Below are positions 1 through 14,200 of a DNA stretch of 64,000 nt, piece by piece. This DNA comes from Dipetalonema caudispina (lineage: Eukaryota > Nematoda > Chromadorea > Rhabditida > Onchocercidae), in NCBI GenBank assembly GCA_013365325.1, contig JABVXV010000338.1, forward strand, positions 1 through 64,000, given 5' to 3'. A model generated the notes under the pieces. That model saw only the letters and a list, made by a program, of their open reading frames with translations, was not told the DNA's origin and did no database searches. Each line of letters opens with the position of its first letter. The stretch's first letter is position 1. The translations under genes were made by a program, and so were the position numbers.

Positions 1-64
1 AAAATCTAAATTGGATTTAAATAAATTTGTTGAAAGCGAATTTTAAAACGTATCGTATTTTCAG

Positions 65-1058
65 AATGTGGTTTTTGTGGGAAGAAATTTGGGACCTTGA
101 AAGGATGGCGGATTCACGTCAGCAAAATGCACACTCAAAATGGTAAGTTTAATTTTTCAGAAAGATTTTGGCGAGAGATTTGATAACTTAGATGCAAAAA
201 AATACTTTTATAGAAGTTGTTATTATTATGCATTTTAAAAATAGTAATTATTAATTATTTTATATGTTAAAATTTCAACAAACATCTTAAAATAGCTATT
301 ATTTTCAATGGGTAATTAATGTATAAATTGAAACAAAATTAAAAAAAAAGAAAAAAACATGTAAACATTATTATTGCTATCTAATGATAATAATAATAAA
401 TTTATAATTTTTCAGAGTTTTTTTTTTGAAAAATAAATTCGTCAATTTTTTATCGAATTTTTTTTTTTTAATTAGCTATTTCTGACAATTTCCTCTAGCA
501 ACTGTTATTGAAGGAGGAAGGAAATGATAACAAAAAAAGAAAAAAAATGTTGGTAAACATTTTAAATTATAATTTTGCTAATAACAAATAAAAATGGAAA
601 TGAAAGATAAAGTATAGAAATTATAAAAGGATGAAATTAGCAAGAAAGGAAAGAAAAATTCATACTAAATGTTTTAATTAAATCTATCATTTCGATTATT
701 TGTGCATTTCATCACTTTACCAACATTTTAATAAAAAGTGAAATTATGTAAATTTTGATTGGCGAAGATGAATAATGCAATTATAATTTATCAAAGTTAA
801 TAACTTTTTGATATAATGAAAATAATTAGATACGATTATTCCAAAATTAAATTTGATAAGATATCCACTTTAACATTCTGTTAAATTGTTCGTCATAAAA
901 ACATCGTTAAAAGCAAATGCTATTTTAATGTTTGCAACATTCGAATGTAATTAAATTCTTCATGCTATAATTACTACTCATCGACTGCATTTCTTAAAAT
1001 TAAATAAATTCCATTTTATTTTTTGTTTTTAGATGAAATGAGAATTACTGTTGAATGA
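65..1058 (+). CDS. C2H2 zinc-finger protein, 3' end (partial)
   Basis: Two exons are proposed: 65-142 and 1033-1058. The first follows a TATTTTCAG acceptor and ends at a GTAAGT donor. It encodes one classical C2H2 finger with spacing C-x2-C-x12-H-x4-H (residues ECGFCGKKFGTLKGWRIHV, then the second His in KMH). The exon leaves one base, which joins the next exon after a TTTTTGTTTTTAG acceptor to read DEMRITVE and then TGA, so the finger lies near the C-terminus. C2H2 fingers usually bind DNA in the nucleus; a single visible finger does not identify the family. The upstream exons are outside the window. The finger exon is strongly supported by its motif and splice sites; the tiny last exon rests only on phase and acceptor quality. 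AATAAA at 1425-1430 could serve as its polyadenylation signal. Confidence 0.7.
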
Positions 1059-1092
1059 TTGGAAAGATATCAGATACTTCCAGTTATCCTGA

Positions 1093-1115
1093 AATCATGA
1101 TTTTTTATCATGATT
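1093..1115. repeat. Short inverted repeat, 9-bp stem with T5 loop
   Basis: AATCATGAT, then TTTTT, then ATCATGATT forms a perfect 9-bp hairpin 35 bases after the proposed zinc-finger stop codon, within the likely 3' UTR. Confidence 0.6.
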
Positions 1116-2114
1116 GTCCGTTATTATGAAAACAGGTGAATGCTTAACTCGATATGATGCATGGCTATTTAGGCCTGTTTAATCTGATAATTTATCTCAG
1201 TAAAGCTTTATGGTTTATTTATTCAGGTGCATTTTCACAAACGGAACTTTTTCAATGCTATTTTGGGCATTAAAAATTTGAAAAGTAATTAATTTAATCG
1301 TTTTCAATTTTGCAAAATTTCTGTTACAATGCTAAAATAGTGGAGACATTTACCATATCCAGTTAGTTGCTGTTTATTAGTTACTTTTTTAAATCTTCTG
1401 AATAATTATATATTTCTTAATAACAATAAATTTAGCATCTATTAAAATCACCGTCGAAATTCTGCATCGTTGAAATTCATCTCAACAATATTAACCATTG
1501 TTCTTTAAATTTGTACTATTGCATAATTAAATGATTGAATTAATCCTATCAAAGATTTAAATGAGATCACATTTATTGAAAATTTCACAAAAATTTACAT
1601 TGCATTTTCAGACTTTTGCTACAGTTATGATGAGTGATTTGTCAATAAAATTTATTTTTAAAAAGTGGTGAGAAATCTGCAATAGCAACACGTGATGATA
1701 CGTAAATAACTAGTAAGAGAATCATAATTCTGATCGTTGAATTCTCTTAATGTGATCCTGTCTCGTTTCGACTGTATCTTCTTCAATTTTATGCGTTTGT
1801 TTTCATACTATTCATTCATAACAGATCATCTGTTCTGATCAGTATTGATTGAAGAACAAAGCATCAATGAAATTCTGAATAATGATTCAGAATTAAATAA
1901 AGATATTTCCCTGTAGTTCCTTCTTTTTTTTTTTTTTTTAATGAGCGATGCTTAAAAATTTGTACCATTCTAGAAAATTCTCATAATAAATTAATTAATT
2001 ATAAATCACAGTATTGTGTAAATAGCATAAATCAATAAATAAAACAACAAACATTTATAATCGATAAAGCATATATTCTACCTAAACTACGCTTTTATCA
2101 TACGTAGTAATATC

Positions 2115-2137
2115 ATATATATATATATATATATATT
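2115..2137. repeat. AT dinucleotide microsatellite
   Basis: An uninterrupted run of about eleven AT units in the convergent intergenic region. Confidence 0.9.
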
Positions 2138-2377
2138 TTAGCATTAACAAAATGAATTGCATTAATAAGCCAATGCATAATTCAGAAAAAAAGAAAACAA
2201 AAAATGACTAAAATAAAATGCGTATGAGTGCACAAATTTACATATGAGATGATAATTAATTTATACAATCATTGAAATATATTAAGAAATGTGAAGCATT
2301 CAAAAGCTGTCCCATTGCAAATTTTACTATATACAAAGGTTGAACAATTATTGAATAAAAAAAAAAAGTAGTATCAA

Positions 2378-2383
2378 TTTATT
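2378..2383 (-). promoter_or_regulatory. Candidate polyadenylation signal of the scaffold gene
   Basis: AATAAA on the minus strand (TTTATT on plus), about 370 bases past the stop codon of the PDZ scaffold gene. The base composition makes chance hexamers common, so this is one candidate only. Confidence 0.25.
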
Positions 2384-2751
2384 TATATTCTTTACAATTT
2401 TTCTTTTTCTATCTTTGGATATTATCACAATTTTAGCTAATTATTTCGGTTTTGATAAGATGAGAAAACTTCTATGAAATGTTTAATTTCGTAAATAACT
2501 TTACAAGCAAAAAAAAAAAGAAAAAGGTACTTCGTTAAATAGAGCTCATTTCATGTTGATATCTATAAGTTTATCATTGTAGAATAAATTAACCCTGAAG
2601 TATTTTGGAATGAAAACATTTGAAATACCTATAAAATACTATCTTTATCATTCATTTAATTTAATCATTTGCGTTAGAAAAAAAAAAATAAAGGAATATA
2701 TTTGCACAACAAGATCAGGCTTTTTGAATTTGATCATATAATTAAACAAAT

Positions 2752-3396
2752 TCATGGATTTTGATAAATCCTTGGCCGCGATATTTGTAGCCACAATTTC
2801 TTACCACTTGCTTTCACTAATGCTACTGCTGACAGCTGAAATATTCCAATTTAATGCTTTGAATTTGATTAAAGCTAAAGAAATGTAGGAAATTCAAATA
2901 GTCCCGGCTCCTACCATTTACAAATAACACGATAAATTATTCTAAATTAAATTTTCAAAAAAAAAAAAGGAAAAAAATTTCCATTTTCAACGACGATATG
3001 AATTATGCAGTTTAAAGTGTTCTACAATTTTAAAATTTCCTTTAAAAAGTCAATATTTTTTGAAATTAAAAACCAAATAGAAATTGCATTGTATATGAAG
3101 AAAAAAAAAATCTTATATATGCAAACCTGATCAGTTATTGCTACTCCATTAACTGCCATTAGACGATCGCCAACTCTCAATTTTTCAGCTGCGACACTAC
3201 CAGGTTGTAGTGAAGTGACCAAAATACCTCGTGTACGTTTACCGATTCCCATACCTAATTGCTGATCCGGAATTTTCTTTAGTACCATTAGCAACGAATC
3301 ACTATTCTCTTCATTCAAATCTTTAATAAGTTCAATTTGTTTACTCTGACCTGAATTGTTCATCGATGAACTTTCCTCATCAGCTGTTGACGACTT
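2752..3396 (-). CDS. mpz-1: mpz-1 exons 47-48: C-terminal PDZ11 and stop
   Basis: Exon 47 is 3127-3396 and exon 48 is 2752-2835. Exon 47 encodes an acidic/Ser lead-in and the first two thirds of a PDZ: carboxylate loop QQLGMGIGK, then [16 protein letters not shown] and [18 protein letters not shown]. Exon 48, after an ATATTTCAG acceptor, supplies the last helix and strand ([20 protein letters not shown]) and ends PRIYQNP-stop. The loop is LGMG rather than GLGF, so peptide choice may differ. The C-terminus itself is not a typical PDZ ligand. As far as I recall, vertebrate MUPP1 ends with the PDZ corresponding to this protein's PDZ10, so PDZ11 appears additional. Confidence 0.88.
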
Positions 3397-6300
3397 CTAA
3401 AAAAAAAAGAAAATTATTAACAGAAAATGCAGAAAACAATAGTACATTTATCCTATAAATGATTAAAAAATGAAAAAATCTAAATTAATTTGACAAATAA
3501 ATGAATGTCAAATTAGAGGAGAAATTTTAAAATTTCAATTAACCTGATCCGCTCCACTACTAGATTCTTCCGTTACCGGTGATAGATCCGCACATGTAAT
3601 TAATGATGGCTGATTTGCCTCATTTGTAAATATTTGCGATTTTGATGTTGATGTCGGTGTTGTTTTCCGATCATTTGGTGTTGTCGAAGTTGAATTACTT
3701 TCTGAAATCCGAAATTTCTTAAAATTTCAGAGAAATCTAAAAGACATACATTCATTGTTAAATAAGTTAGGTGGAAATTTGATTTTAAATAAAATTTTCT
3801 ATCGTTTTTCTTTTCGAAATTTCGATATCTTTTAGTAAATAATTGGCTAATTATTCTTTTCTAAAAATTACTAACCATTATTTGGTGTAAACAATTTAAT
3901 TTCAGGTGTTGTTATTAAATTTGATAATTGCGTAGTTTCAGAAGGATGTCGTTCACTGCCGGATAAGGCAGCTTCCGCTGCAGCATGTACTTTATTAGCT
4001 GCTTCAGTTAATTTCCAACGACCTACTTTTAAGGTAACACGACCAGTACATGCCTAAAATGATTGTATTACTCATCTTTGTTTACAAGAATTGTTGTTGT
4101 TGTTGTTGTAGCAAAATTAATTTACTAACAAATTTCAAACATTGTTGATTTTTTTTTTCTTTGATGACAGAATATAATCAATTGATAAGTACTTTTAATT
4201 TAGCTGCTACATCTTCTTGCATTGAACTTGCTACATCTTGGCCATTAACAGCCAGTATCTGAAAGAAAATATCGGTAAAATTCAAATGATTCATATGATC
4301 TTATCATATTAAATTAAATATAAATGAGAAAAGGTGAAAAGTTAAGAAAGTTAATCAATTTTAGAGAAACAATGGAGAGAATTTGCTAATTTTTTGTAAA
4401 ACATTTTAACGGGTAAAAATTGAATGAATGATTATAGAAAATTTTGGAAAATTTTGACAAATATAGCTAATAAATAACCTGATCGCCTTGAATTAGACGT
4501 CCATCAGCTTCAGCAGCACCACCTTTAACCACTTCCGAAACATAAACACCCGGTTCATTTTTTCTACCAACTATGCTTAGTCCAAGTCCACGACCTGGCT
4601 TCTTGGTGAGTTCCATTTCGAAAATGTTGTAAATTTGTGTTGGATCTAACAGTGATAGTTGTAGGTTTACATCACGATACACCAGTAAAGAAACCTTAAT
4701 TTGCAGAATGATTGGTTTGGTTGCTGAGTACAATTGATTGATCAATTCTATTGATAATGATGATCCGAATTATTAAATATAAATGAAAAAAGATGAAAAG
4801 TTAAGAAGGTTCAAGTGATTGTCTATTCACTTTTCATTTTTTTTTTTTTTGTGAGAACTTCCATACTTAATTGCTTACAACATCTTTAATAATGGGATAA
4901 TTTTATGTCCTTTATTTAACTCAAGTTTTACTCAGAGATTTAATTAACTATAGGATTAGATTTTGTCTCAAGCTTCGCTCATAACACTACAATTTTACAA
5001 GAGTTCTCCAACATGCAAACCCAGCAATGAGCATCGAACATGATGAACTTTGACCGAGGTACACTGATGTCTTACATATGTTTAATAAATTTTACATTTC
5101 CATAATTTCTCTCCACAATTTTCAATGTCTATCATGCAAAAAATAAGCCAAAAAAAAGAGGAAAAAGAAAATAAATCAATTCCTAATCATAAACAAACCT
5201 TAGTTGGTGTCCTTCTGAGCAGTAAAATAGCTTGTTCATGGCTTACGCCACGCAACGATACTCCATTTACCTAAATTTAGCAGTAAATTAAACGATTGTA
5301 TCAATTAACCTTTGAACTCATAAATTGTCACTGAAGGTTGCACACATGCGTATTCAGAAATAAATGTAGAAGTGATATACTTGTTCTGTTTTAAATTTGA
5401 ACTTTTTATTTTGATAATCTTTCTTATCATTCAGTTATAAGTTAGTTATCATAATTTTGAAAGAAAAAAATTAATAAAAAGAGAAATATACCTCAAGAAC
5501 TTGATCACCGGGTTTCAAACGACCATCAACTGCTGCAGCACCATCTGGATATACTTCATGAATAACAACTGTACCCAATACCGTATCAGAACCACCAACA
5601 ATACTCAATCCCAGACCCTAAATTTTAGAAGAAATGTAAAATTTAATACTTTTGTATTCTTATTATTTGAAACTCTAACAAATAATCAAACATATTGAAT
5701 CGGTAAGAGTTTTTGATAGCAGAAAAGGAACAAAAAAAAAAGAAAATTTCACACTTTTATATTTCTTAATTTTTTTAAAATCCATTTTCAAGTTAAGACA
5801 AGAATTTTTTTTATGTATTCTCATTATTACTACCAGTTTTGATTGATTAAGAAATTTGAATTTTGAAAATTTGATATATAGCGACTATTTTAATCATTTT
5901 TATAATTATGATATGTCATGAAAAGATGAGAAAGAATAAGCAAATATCTTCTGAAATTTTGAAATGATCAATACAAATTTCAAATGATACTTCCTACTAT
6001 ACCTTTCCATCTTTATCAATTTCGATACGTGTTTCACGTCCAGTTTCAATACTAACGATTGGTTCATTCTGTCGCGATAATTTCTTTTTCACATCTATAA
6101 AAAAGTATTTGTTTTTCAACTAAAAAAAATTCAAATTTTTGAAATTTTCTTTTGTTTTTGAAAGTAAACAATAAGATAAGTGAAGAAGTCAAATAAGAAA
6201 TCATATAGAATAACATTAAATATCTTTTAATAGTTTCAAATTTTTCAACAACTGAAAAATATACTAAATGTAAAAAAATAACAAAAACAAAAAACCAAAA

Positions 6301-8080
6301 AAGAAAATACGATGAGTTTCCAAAGAAATGTAATTTATTAGCAATACGGAAAAGTCGAAAAATAATTAATAATAATTTATTAAATTCCTATTAGCATATC
6401 AAATTATCCTTAATAAATTAAAGAAAAACTTAAGAAAAACTATTTAAAAAATTAAAATTACCCTCAGTGGAATGTTGTACATTTGTTTCACTATTACTAC
6501 TCATTTGTAATTCGTTTCCAATCGTACCACTTCCATCGAATTTTTTTGAATCCAAAGTAATTGCCTAAAAATGATTGATAATTTTATTTTATTAAAACTT
6601 TTTCATCGTTCAATCATTGCTTAGCTAAAATATTTCATATGCATAAATTTGGTTAAATTTTTCTTCGTGAAACAAAAAAAATCATTGTTACGCAATCGAT
6701 ATATTTCTTAATATCATAGGATATGTGATATGATAAGCAAAATGTTTATTGTTGTAACACTTAGGCTTAATTTGTGTGTAATTTACTGTATATATATTAT
6801 TATTGTTGTAGCAAAAATTGCATAATTTATTCTCATCGTACTATTTGTAAAATAAATGAATTTTAGTAAAAAAATTTTACATATTTACTCGATGATTCAT
6901 TTCAATTTAATTAGTGAAAAGTTTGTTAAATAAAAAATGTTAGATTAAAACAATTAATGCTTTAATAATCGAAAAAAGAAGGAAAAAAAAAAACTATAAC
7001 ATTGAACATTTCATGTTTAAATAAAAATAAAAAAAGGAAATTTTCAAAAGTTCTCAATTTAATCATACAGAAACACCAGCTAAATGATTCAAAATGGTAA
7101 TAATTCAGTGAAAAACTTGAAAAACATATTAATAAATAATTATTTAATCATAAAAATTGGACATGAAATTGTTGAGTTAAATGGAAAAACATTTCATTAA
7201 ATTGATGTTAAGGTAATTTATGGATCAATAATTGATTTTTTTTTTTTCTTTTTCTATTCATTATAAATGAAATTGCTTTAATACTTCAAGCCTATGAATG
7301 TAGCAAATCGATCATCCTTAATGATGAAATTAAATGATAGTAATTTTACATCTCATTTTGCATACTTACTAGTATTCAATATATACTACCAAAATATTAT
7401 ATTAGTATAAATTTGGGGGAGAAAATTGGAATTGAAATGTAAAAATATGGAAATTTATTTTAATTATTCTTACAGTTTATAATAGTGAAAGTAAAATTAC
7501 ATTACGTTAATCTTCAAATAAGATAACAAATAGAAAATGATGTAAATTTCATCATTAAAAATTTTCACTGTAAAGTGTTTTACACTTATCAATTATCTAT
7601 CTTAACATATGTTAGCAATAAATAATTGAGCCATTTTACATATTTATTCACCTTCTTCTGGTCTTTTTTTCTTTTCTTTACTATTTTAAAATTTCATTTC
7701 ATTATAATGAAAATAGTTGCATATGGTAGCAGTAGAATAAAAAAAAAAAGAAAAGAAATAAAAGAAAAAGAAAAAAAAGAAACTAAGCTAATTGATATAA
7801 TTAGAAAGATATTTCAAAATTTTATCATATTTTCAATTCAAAATAAATAGTACTTATTAAAATAAGCACAAAAACTTATAATTTTAGTGTTAATTGTAAC
7901 TCTTTCAAGAATCAATCAATCAATCAATCATCAATTGTGTGAGAGACATTTTCCGCTAATCCATCAGACATTGTTAACTTCTAAAATTCAATTTAATTAT
8001 ATATTGAATCCTCAGAAATTAGCAACATTCCGTCTTTCGACACAAAATTTCCATCCTCTCTTATCGTTTTACTTTGTAGT

Positions 8081-8111
<31 letters not shown>

Positions 8112-8257
8112 ATGGAAAAAAGAAGAAAAATGTACTTCAACATATGAATATTACTAATTTTAATAGTAAACAAACGTTTATCTCTTTTCTTTGATGAAAA
8201 AATTTTTTTGATGAAATTTTACGAAACGATAGAATTTTCTTATCAAATTTTTTCCCG

Positions 8258-8294
<37 letters not shown>

Positions 8295-11200
8295 TCTAAA
8301 ATTAAATAATTTTTTTAATATTTGAGAAAACTTTGAGAGGAAAAAAAAAAAGATTTCATTTTCAGGAATTATTTATATATCAATAAATACATTTCATTTC
8401 ATTCATTTCTTGTCATGCAAGTTAATACTAAGCAATATTTCACTTCAAATGCTCATTTAGGGAGAGGAATAAGCTTATTGCTGTTAATAAAATGAAATGA
8501 GAAAATTAGGGAGGAGGAAGAAATTGTACCACATATCAGAAAAGAAATATCACTAAGGAATAATTTGAAATGATAATGTTAAAATGTATTGATAACAACG
8601 ATAATGATAATATCTAACACTTATTGTAAAGATAATGATAAGGATTTGTGGAAATGATAAGCTCTATAAATGCTAAAAATTTCGGGATATAACTGAAAAA
8701 CAAGCAGCACAAAAAAAAAAAAAGAGGAAAAATTTGAGGATAAGAAAAAAAATTCTAAAATTAGACTAAAATTTCAATAATTTTTAAATCTAAAGATAAA
8801 GTAACTTCCAAAGAGAAATTTCGATATTTCCAAATATAAGAAAATCCTGATAATTATCTCAGAGAATTTATTCAGAAAGTAAAAAAAAAAAAAAAAAAAA
8901 ATTGAAAGAAGATATTGCCAAGTTTTTAAAAGTAAAATAGAAAAAAAGGTATTTAGCCTCTTTTTGCTACTTGACATCATCAATTCCTCTTCTTTTCTAT
9001 CAATAACACTATAAAGATAGAACTTTGACAGAATAAGGCCATCGTTTAAATTGATTTTGCCTTCGAATAAAAGAAAGAGTGAAAGAGAGAGAGAGAGAGA
9101 GAAAGAGATAAGAATGAAAAAAAGGCATCAATGCTCAAGGCTTAGCTTAAAATGTCTCTAAATAATATTAGCCGTCAAAAGCTTATTTGAGATTCTATTC
9201 GCCGACTCTTCTTGGTTATTTCCAATTTTTCCATCTGCAACACATATAAGCATAAAAGAATTCCATTAATTAACTCACCTATATTTGTATTTGCAAAACC
9301 AAGTAAATTGTACTGAACTTAATCATTCATGATGCAATGCAAATATGATATCAAATGTTTCAGGCCTGATACAACAGAAAGTGTAATTGGAATTGTTTCA
9401 AGTGTGATAATATAATAATGTATTAGATTTTTAATATCAATAAACAGTAATTCATCAACTTATAATTTTCAGTAGGCTTATTGTAAAAATTATTATGAAA
9501 ATTAATCAATTCATTTTGTTAATTTAAAGAAATACTATACGAAAAACGTAAATGATAAATTAAATCGAACAAATACTGTAAATAAAAGGAAACCTATCAA
9601 TTCATTTATAAATGAATAAATAGTAATGGAATCTATTTATTTTATTGTGTTATATATTAATAAGAAAAATTTGAAATTCTTAAAATCAGGAAACCAAACA
9701 AAATTACGTCTAACCAGAGAGTAAACAAAAAAAAAAAAACAACTAAGCAATATCCAGGATAACCTAGGCTGATCACTAACACATCCTATAAGATCGATGT
9801 AATTTCGACAAGTACAATTCTATTGTCACTATTGGGCGCATTATGCCAAATGTTCAAATATTTATAAGATATTATTTCTGGTTAACTCAAAAAGCATTAA
9901 AATTTTATTGTTGCTAATATATTTCATTAATTAATTCTCACTAATAATACTCAATTTGCGTCATAATGATGATTTATTGGCATAATTAATCATCCAATGT
10001 TTGATTAGTAGTAGAAAATTTGTAAAATAAATTTTTCTTTTGAATTTTACCATTAACTTATTCTACGGTTTGTGAATTTCTTAAAACATTAATAAATATT
10101 AGAGTGGAAGTAAGATTGATTAAATTGAACGAGGAAATAACTTATCAATGATAAGTGATAACTAAAAACTGAAAAAAAAAACAACAGGTGTCAAGATAAA
10201 AAGAAATGATGAATGATCAAAAAGTGATAGCAAGTAATTAGCAAACAAATCAGATAAACAAAAAGCGTACCAATATCATCTGCCAATCCATAACTTAGAA
10301 GTGATAATGACTATTAATTTCAATTTTTTCATTTTCTTCGAAACATTCTATCAGCATTAAACTGAAACAGTAATGTTCGAAAATGGAAATAAAAATAATC
10401 GTCTGCCTAGTGGAAATAAAGTATGAAAAAAAAAAAAAAAAAAAACCTTGAATAACATTCGAAGTTATACAATTCAATTCTCATTTTGAATTTTCTTTAA
10501 TTCTTTCAAATCCAAACGAATAATTAAATTTCGACGAAATTTTAGATGTAATATTTCGTTTAAAAAACAGTACTATTTCTATATTTTTTTAAAACAGAAA
10601 ACCATTTTTTTTTACAAAAAAAAGTGGTGAGAAAAATAAAGAAATAGCATTATTTTTTTAAATTAAATATTATATCTGAAATTTCTTCGAAATTTGATTA
10701 ATCATTTGGACTTAGCAGAAAAGCCTAATTCTCTCATGAAATTTTAGGTAGCAACGCGATCACTGCTATATAAAATTTAATGGAATTAAGAATGTTCCAT
10801 AGGAGCAACTGTCATTAAAACTGACGATTGATTCAAAGCATAATAGCAGTACTTTAAAATCGAAGATTCAATGAATCAAAATATTTTCACTTGTAAAAAA
10901 AAAAAAAAAAAAATTAAAAAGATAATTAGTGAAATTAAAATGCAGGAAAATTCGAGATTATTTCTTTAGAATAATTCATTAAACGATTATTAAATTAAAA
11001 AGATAATTAGTGAAATTAAAATGCAGGAAAATTCGAGATTATTTCTTTAGAATAATTCATTAAACGATTATTATTATTATGGTTTACAAAATTTTAAATT
11101 GTTGTTTTATAAGTTACAAAATTATTTGAAGAATAAATGTGAACATTTTTTCTTATTTTTTTTTTTTTTTTTTTTTTTGTTTTAGGTAATGAATTTAATC

Positions 11201-14200
11201 TTAAAAATTATATATTTTTTATTTCTATGGATGTAAATTTCTTTAATACTATCTACTACTACTACTATTACTTCTCATAAAATTTTTGTAGTAGAAAAAA
11301 TTTTCGAATTTATAAAGTAAAGAAAAAAAAAAAAATCACCAATGTTTCAAATCTTCTTAGCAGTAATAATTCTAAAATGCCATCTTCGCAACATTCACGC
11401 ATTATCGAAGAAGCATTCAAATGTGATAAACCGATGAGTACTTTTCCATTCACCTATCAATTGTAATTTTTAGTAATTAAGCAATTTTAAAGTTTACCCT
11501 TTCCTGATTAAAAAATATTTTCAACTCTTTCATTTTTTCTCTTTCTCTTCTTCTTCCTCTCTTTCCTCATACAGACTTTTTTTTTTTGGTTTAATTTTGA
11601 TTAAATCTTTTGTGTTCACAAATTTATGCTATTCATTCCACTTTTATCTTACCAATTTTTCCATTCGCATTAAAAAAGGTACCTCAAGTAATTCATCACC
11701 AATTTTCACCGATAATGGACAAGTGGATTTAACTGCAACTACTAAAACATTCATCCGATCACGATCACGATTACTTGCAAGCGATAAACCAAGACCACCA
11801 CGTGGTACCTTATCCAATTTTAACAATATCGTATCACCCAATAAATTTCCATATTTTCGATTTATTTTATCTAAATTATATGAAATTATGCTTGTGTCAG
11901 CTACTAATCATTTATACCATCAAGAAATTTAAATTGCTAAAATTTACTTTACAAATATAACAATAAAATATAACATATGACAGAAGTATTAGCAAAATTG
12001 AATATCTTGAATTTACAAAAAGATAGAAAATTTGTTTTTATATTAAATTGAAATTGAAATGATATTTTTTATTAAATACCTTTTGTATAGAAGAATTGAT
12101 CTTCTTCTTCTGGATCATCATTACTCTTCGGTAATGCAGCTGCACTATTCGGATCAATTTCTCGTCGTCTTACCATATTTCCCGTTTCTCCCTTTGTATT
12201 ACTTTGTTTTCGTGATAATTTTTCCAACTGTTGCTTTCCTTCAAGCTTTTCTTCCTGACAAAAAAAAAGAAAAAAAAAATAAACATTAAGTAACTTTAAT
12301 TAAATATCATTGTAATACTCCGAAGAAATCCTTTTTAAGAATTCTCTTTCAAAAAAAATTCATATAGTATAAAATAGAAATGAATGATTAAGAATTTAAC
12401 CTAACATTACCAATTATAGTTATATCGATCAAATTATATTTATCAAAATTTTTAAGACAATTTTCTTTTTTTTTTTTTTTTTCTAGAAAATAAAAAAAGA
12501 ACTATTTAAGTGGAAACTTACATTCATACAAATTGATGTCTTCTTGATCATTTCAGCCGTTTCATTTGCTTTCATATTTTCAATTTCATACTTATTTCTT
12601 TTCTGTAATTCAATTTTTGGTGATATGGTAATTGACCTTTCTCCTCTCGTAGTTTCTTCATTTGCTGTCAATTCTTGAACATGACAGCTATACGATTTAT
12701 CACTTATCATTGATGATGCATTATCAATCTACATAATTATTTCGAGTACGAAACATTGAATTGTCATATTCTCACAAATAAATTTATTAGAATAATTTTC
12801 TGAAGAAATTTGAATTTTACAAAATTTAATTTTCAAAAATAAATATGAAGTATCGTATAAAATATGAAGTATCGTTTATTTGCAAGCATTAAACTAAAAT
12901 TTGCGAAATGTTTAATGAAATTTCAAATGTTCAAAAAGACGATAATACCTGAGTTGCACTTTCCGGAACATTATATGTGCTCATTAAACCTGAACTATCA
13001 TATTCTTCCGTTCCTTTCTTTCCTTCACTTTCTTCTCTTCCTTCATCATTTTCTTCATTAATACCAACAGCCTTAAAATCAATCACATTACTAATTTGAA
13101 TAAAAATCTTTTCACCCAAAATATCGTATAAATACATGTTGGATGTATTTGTAATTAATTTATTTGAAAAAAATTTAAGTTAAACAATTCAAATATATTA
13201 TATATTGCTCTTTGCTATAAGTGATAGTAAAAAGATTTCAAAAAGGTATGCTGTAGAGTGAATTTTCAAAAGTAAACTAATTTTCAAAGTTTTCAAAGTT
13301 TCACAGAAAGATAAATTATAAAAATGATAAAATAAATAGCATAATAGATTAAAGAATTTTTACTTGATGTGACGGCAAACTATGAAGACTTTGAACAACA
13401 AATTTCACCGGATTTTTGGCATTTTTTATAACCTGAACTGCTTGCTCATGCGTAGCTTCACGTAAATCCTGATCGTTTACCTGAAAATTACAGCTAAAGC
13501 ATAATCAAAACAAGTTCCATTTTACATTAATTTCAATGATTTATGCATTAAATTAAAATTGTTTTTGTTTATCCGAAATTTTAATCTTTTTCCCTTTTCT
13601 TGACCTTATATCCCATTCCGATCAAGACGATAGTTCATCACTCATTACAATATGCTTTTAGAAATTTATTACGATAGCTTTCAAATTACTTACACTGATC
13701 ACTCGATCACCCATATTCATCATGTTAGAAAGACCAGCTGGTGAATTTGGCAAGACCGATTTGATAAAAATACCCGAAACAGTTCTTCTCGTACCAGGTT
13801 GTCCACTTTTATGACTAACTTCCACACGTCCACCAACGATACTAATACCTGCAATTCATTTATTTAAAAAAAATTTAAGTTAAACAATTCAAATATATTA
13901 TATATTGATCTTTACTAGAAGTGATAGTAAAAAGATTTTAAAAAAGTAAACATGGTCCATTTTTTTTTTTTCAAATTTTGAGCTATGTTTATTGCTTTCT
14001 AATTTTTCGCAATTTTTTTCTTTTAACTCACCGAATGACTGATTCGGCTCACGATTTAGTATAACTGTTCTTGTTTGACCCCAAAATTTGAAACGATTTG
14101 ACTTGGCTTGCTGTAAGTACTCTTTTACCAAACTAGCATTTTGATCAATTGATAAACTTTCAAAATGATAAAATTATCGAAGTAATATTAAGTAATTAAT

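Larger units (their letters stand above)
1059..2751. other. Convergent intergenic region
   Basis: This stretch separates the 3' ends of two convergent genes. It is AT-rich with A/T runs, an AT microsatellite at 2115-2137 and a small hairpin just after the zinc-finger stop. I see no coding exon. It presumably holds both 3' UTRs. Confidence 0.6.
6565..11339 (-). other. mpz-1: Intron 38 of mpz-1 (4.8 kb)
   Basis: The largest intron of the gene. It holds poly(A) and poly(T) runs (a T run of 31 at about 8261-8291), a GA-rich stretch near 9080-9110, a CAAT tetranucleotide run near 7910-7930 and an 81-bp perfect tandem duplication. I see no nested gene on either strand; open frames here are composed of Phe/Lys/Ile from homopolymers. 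Confidence 0.65.
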
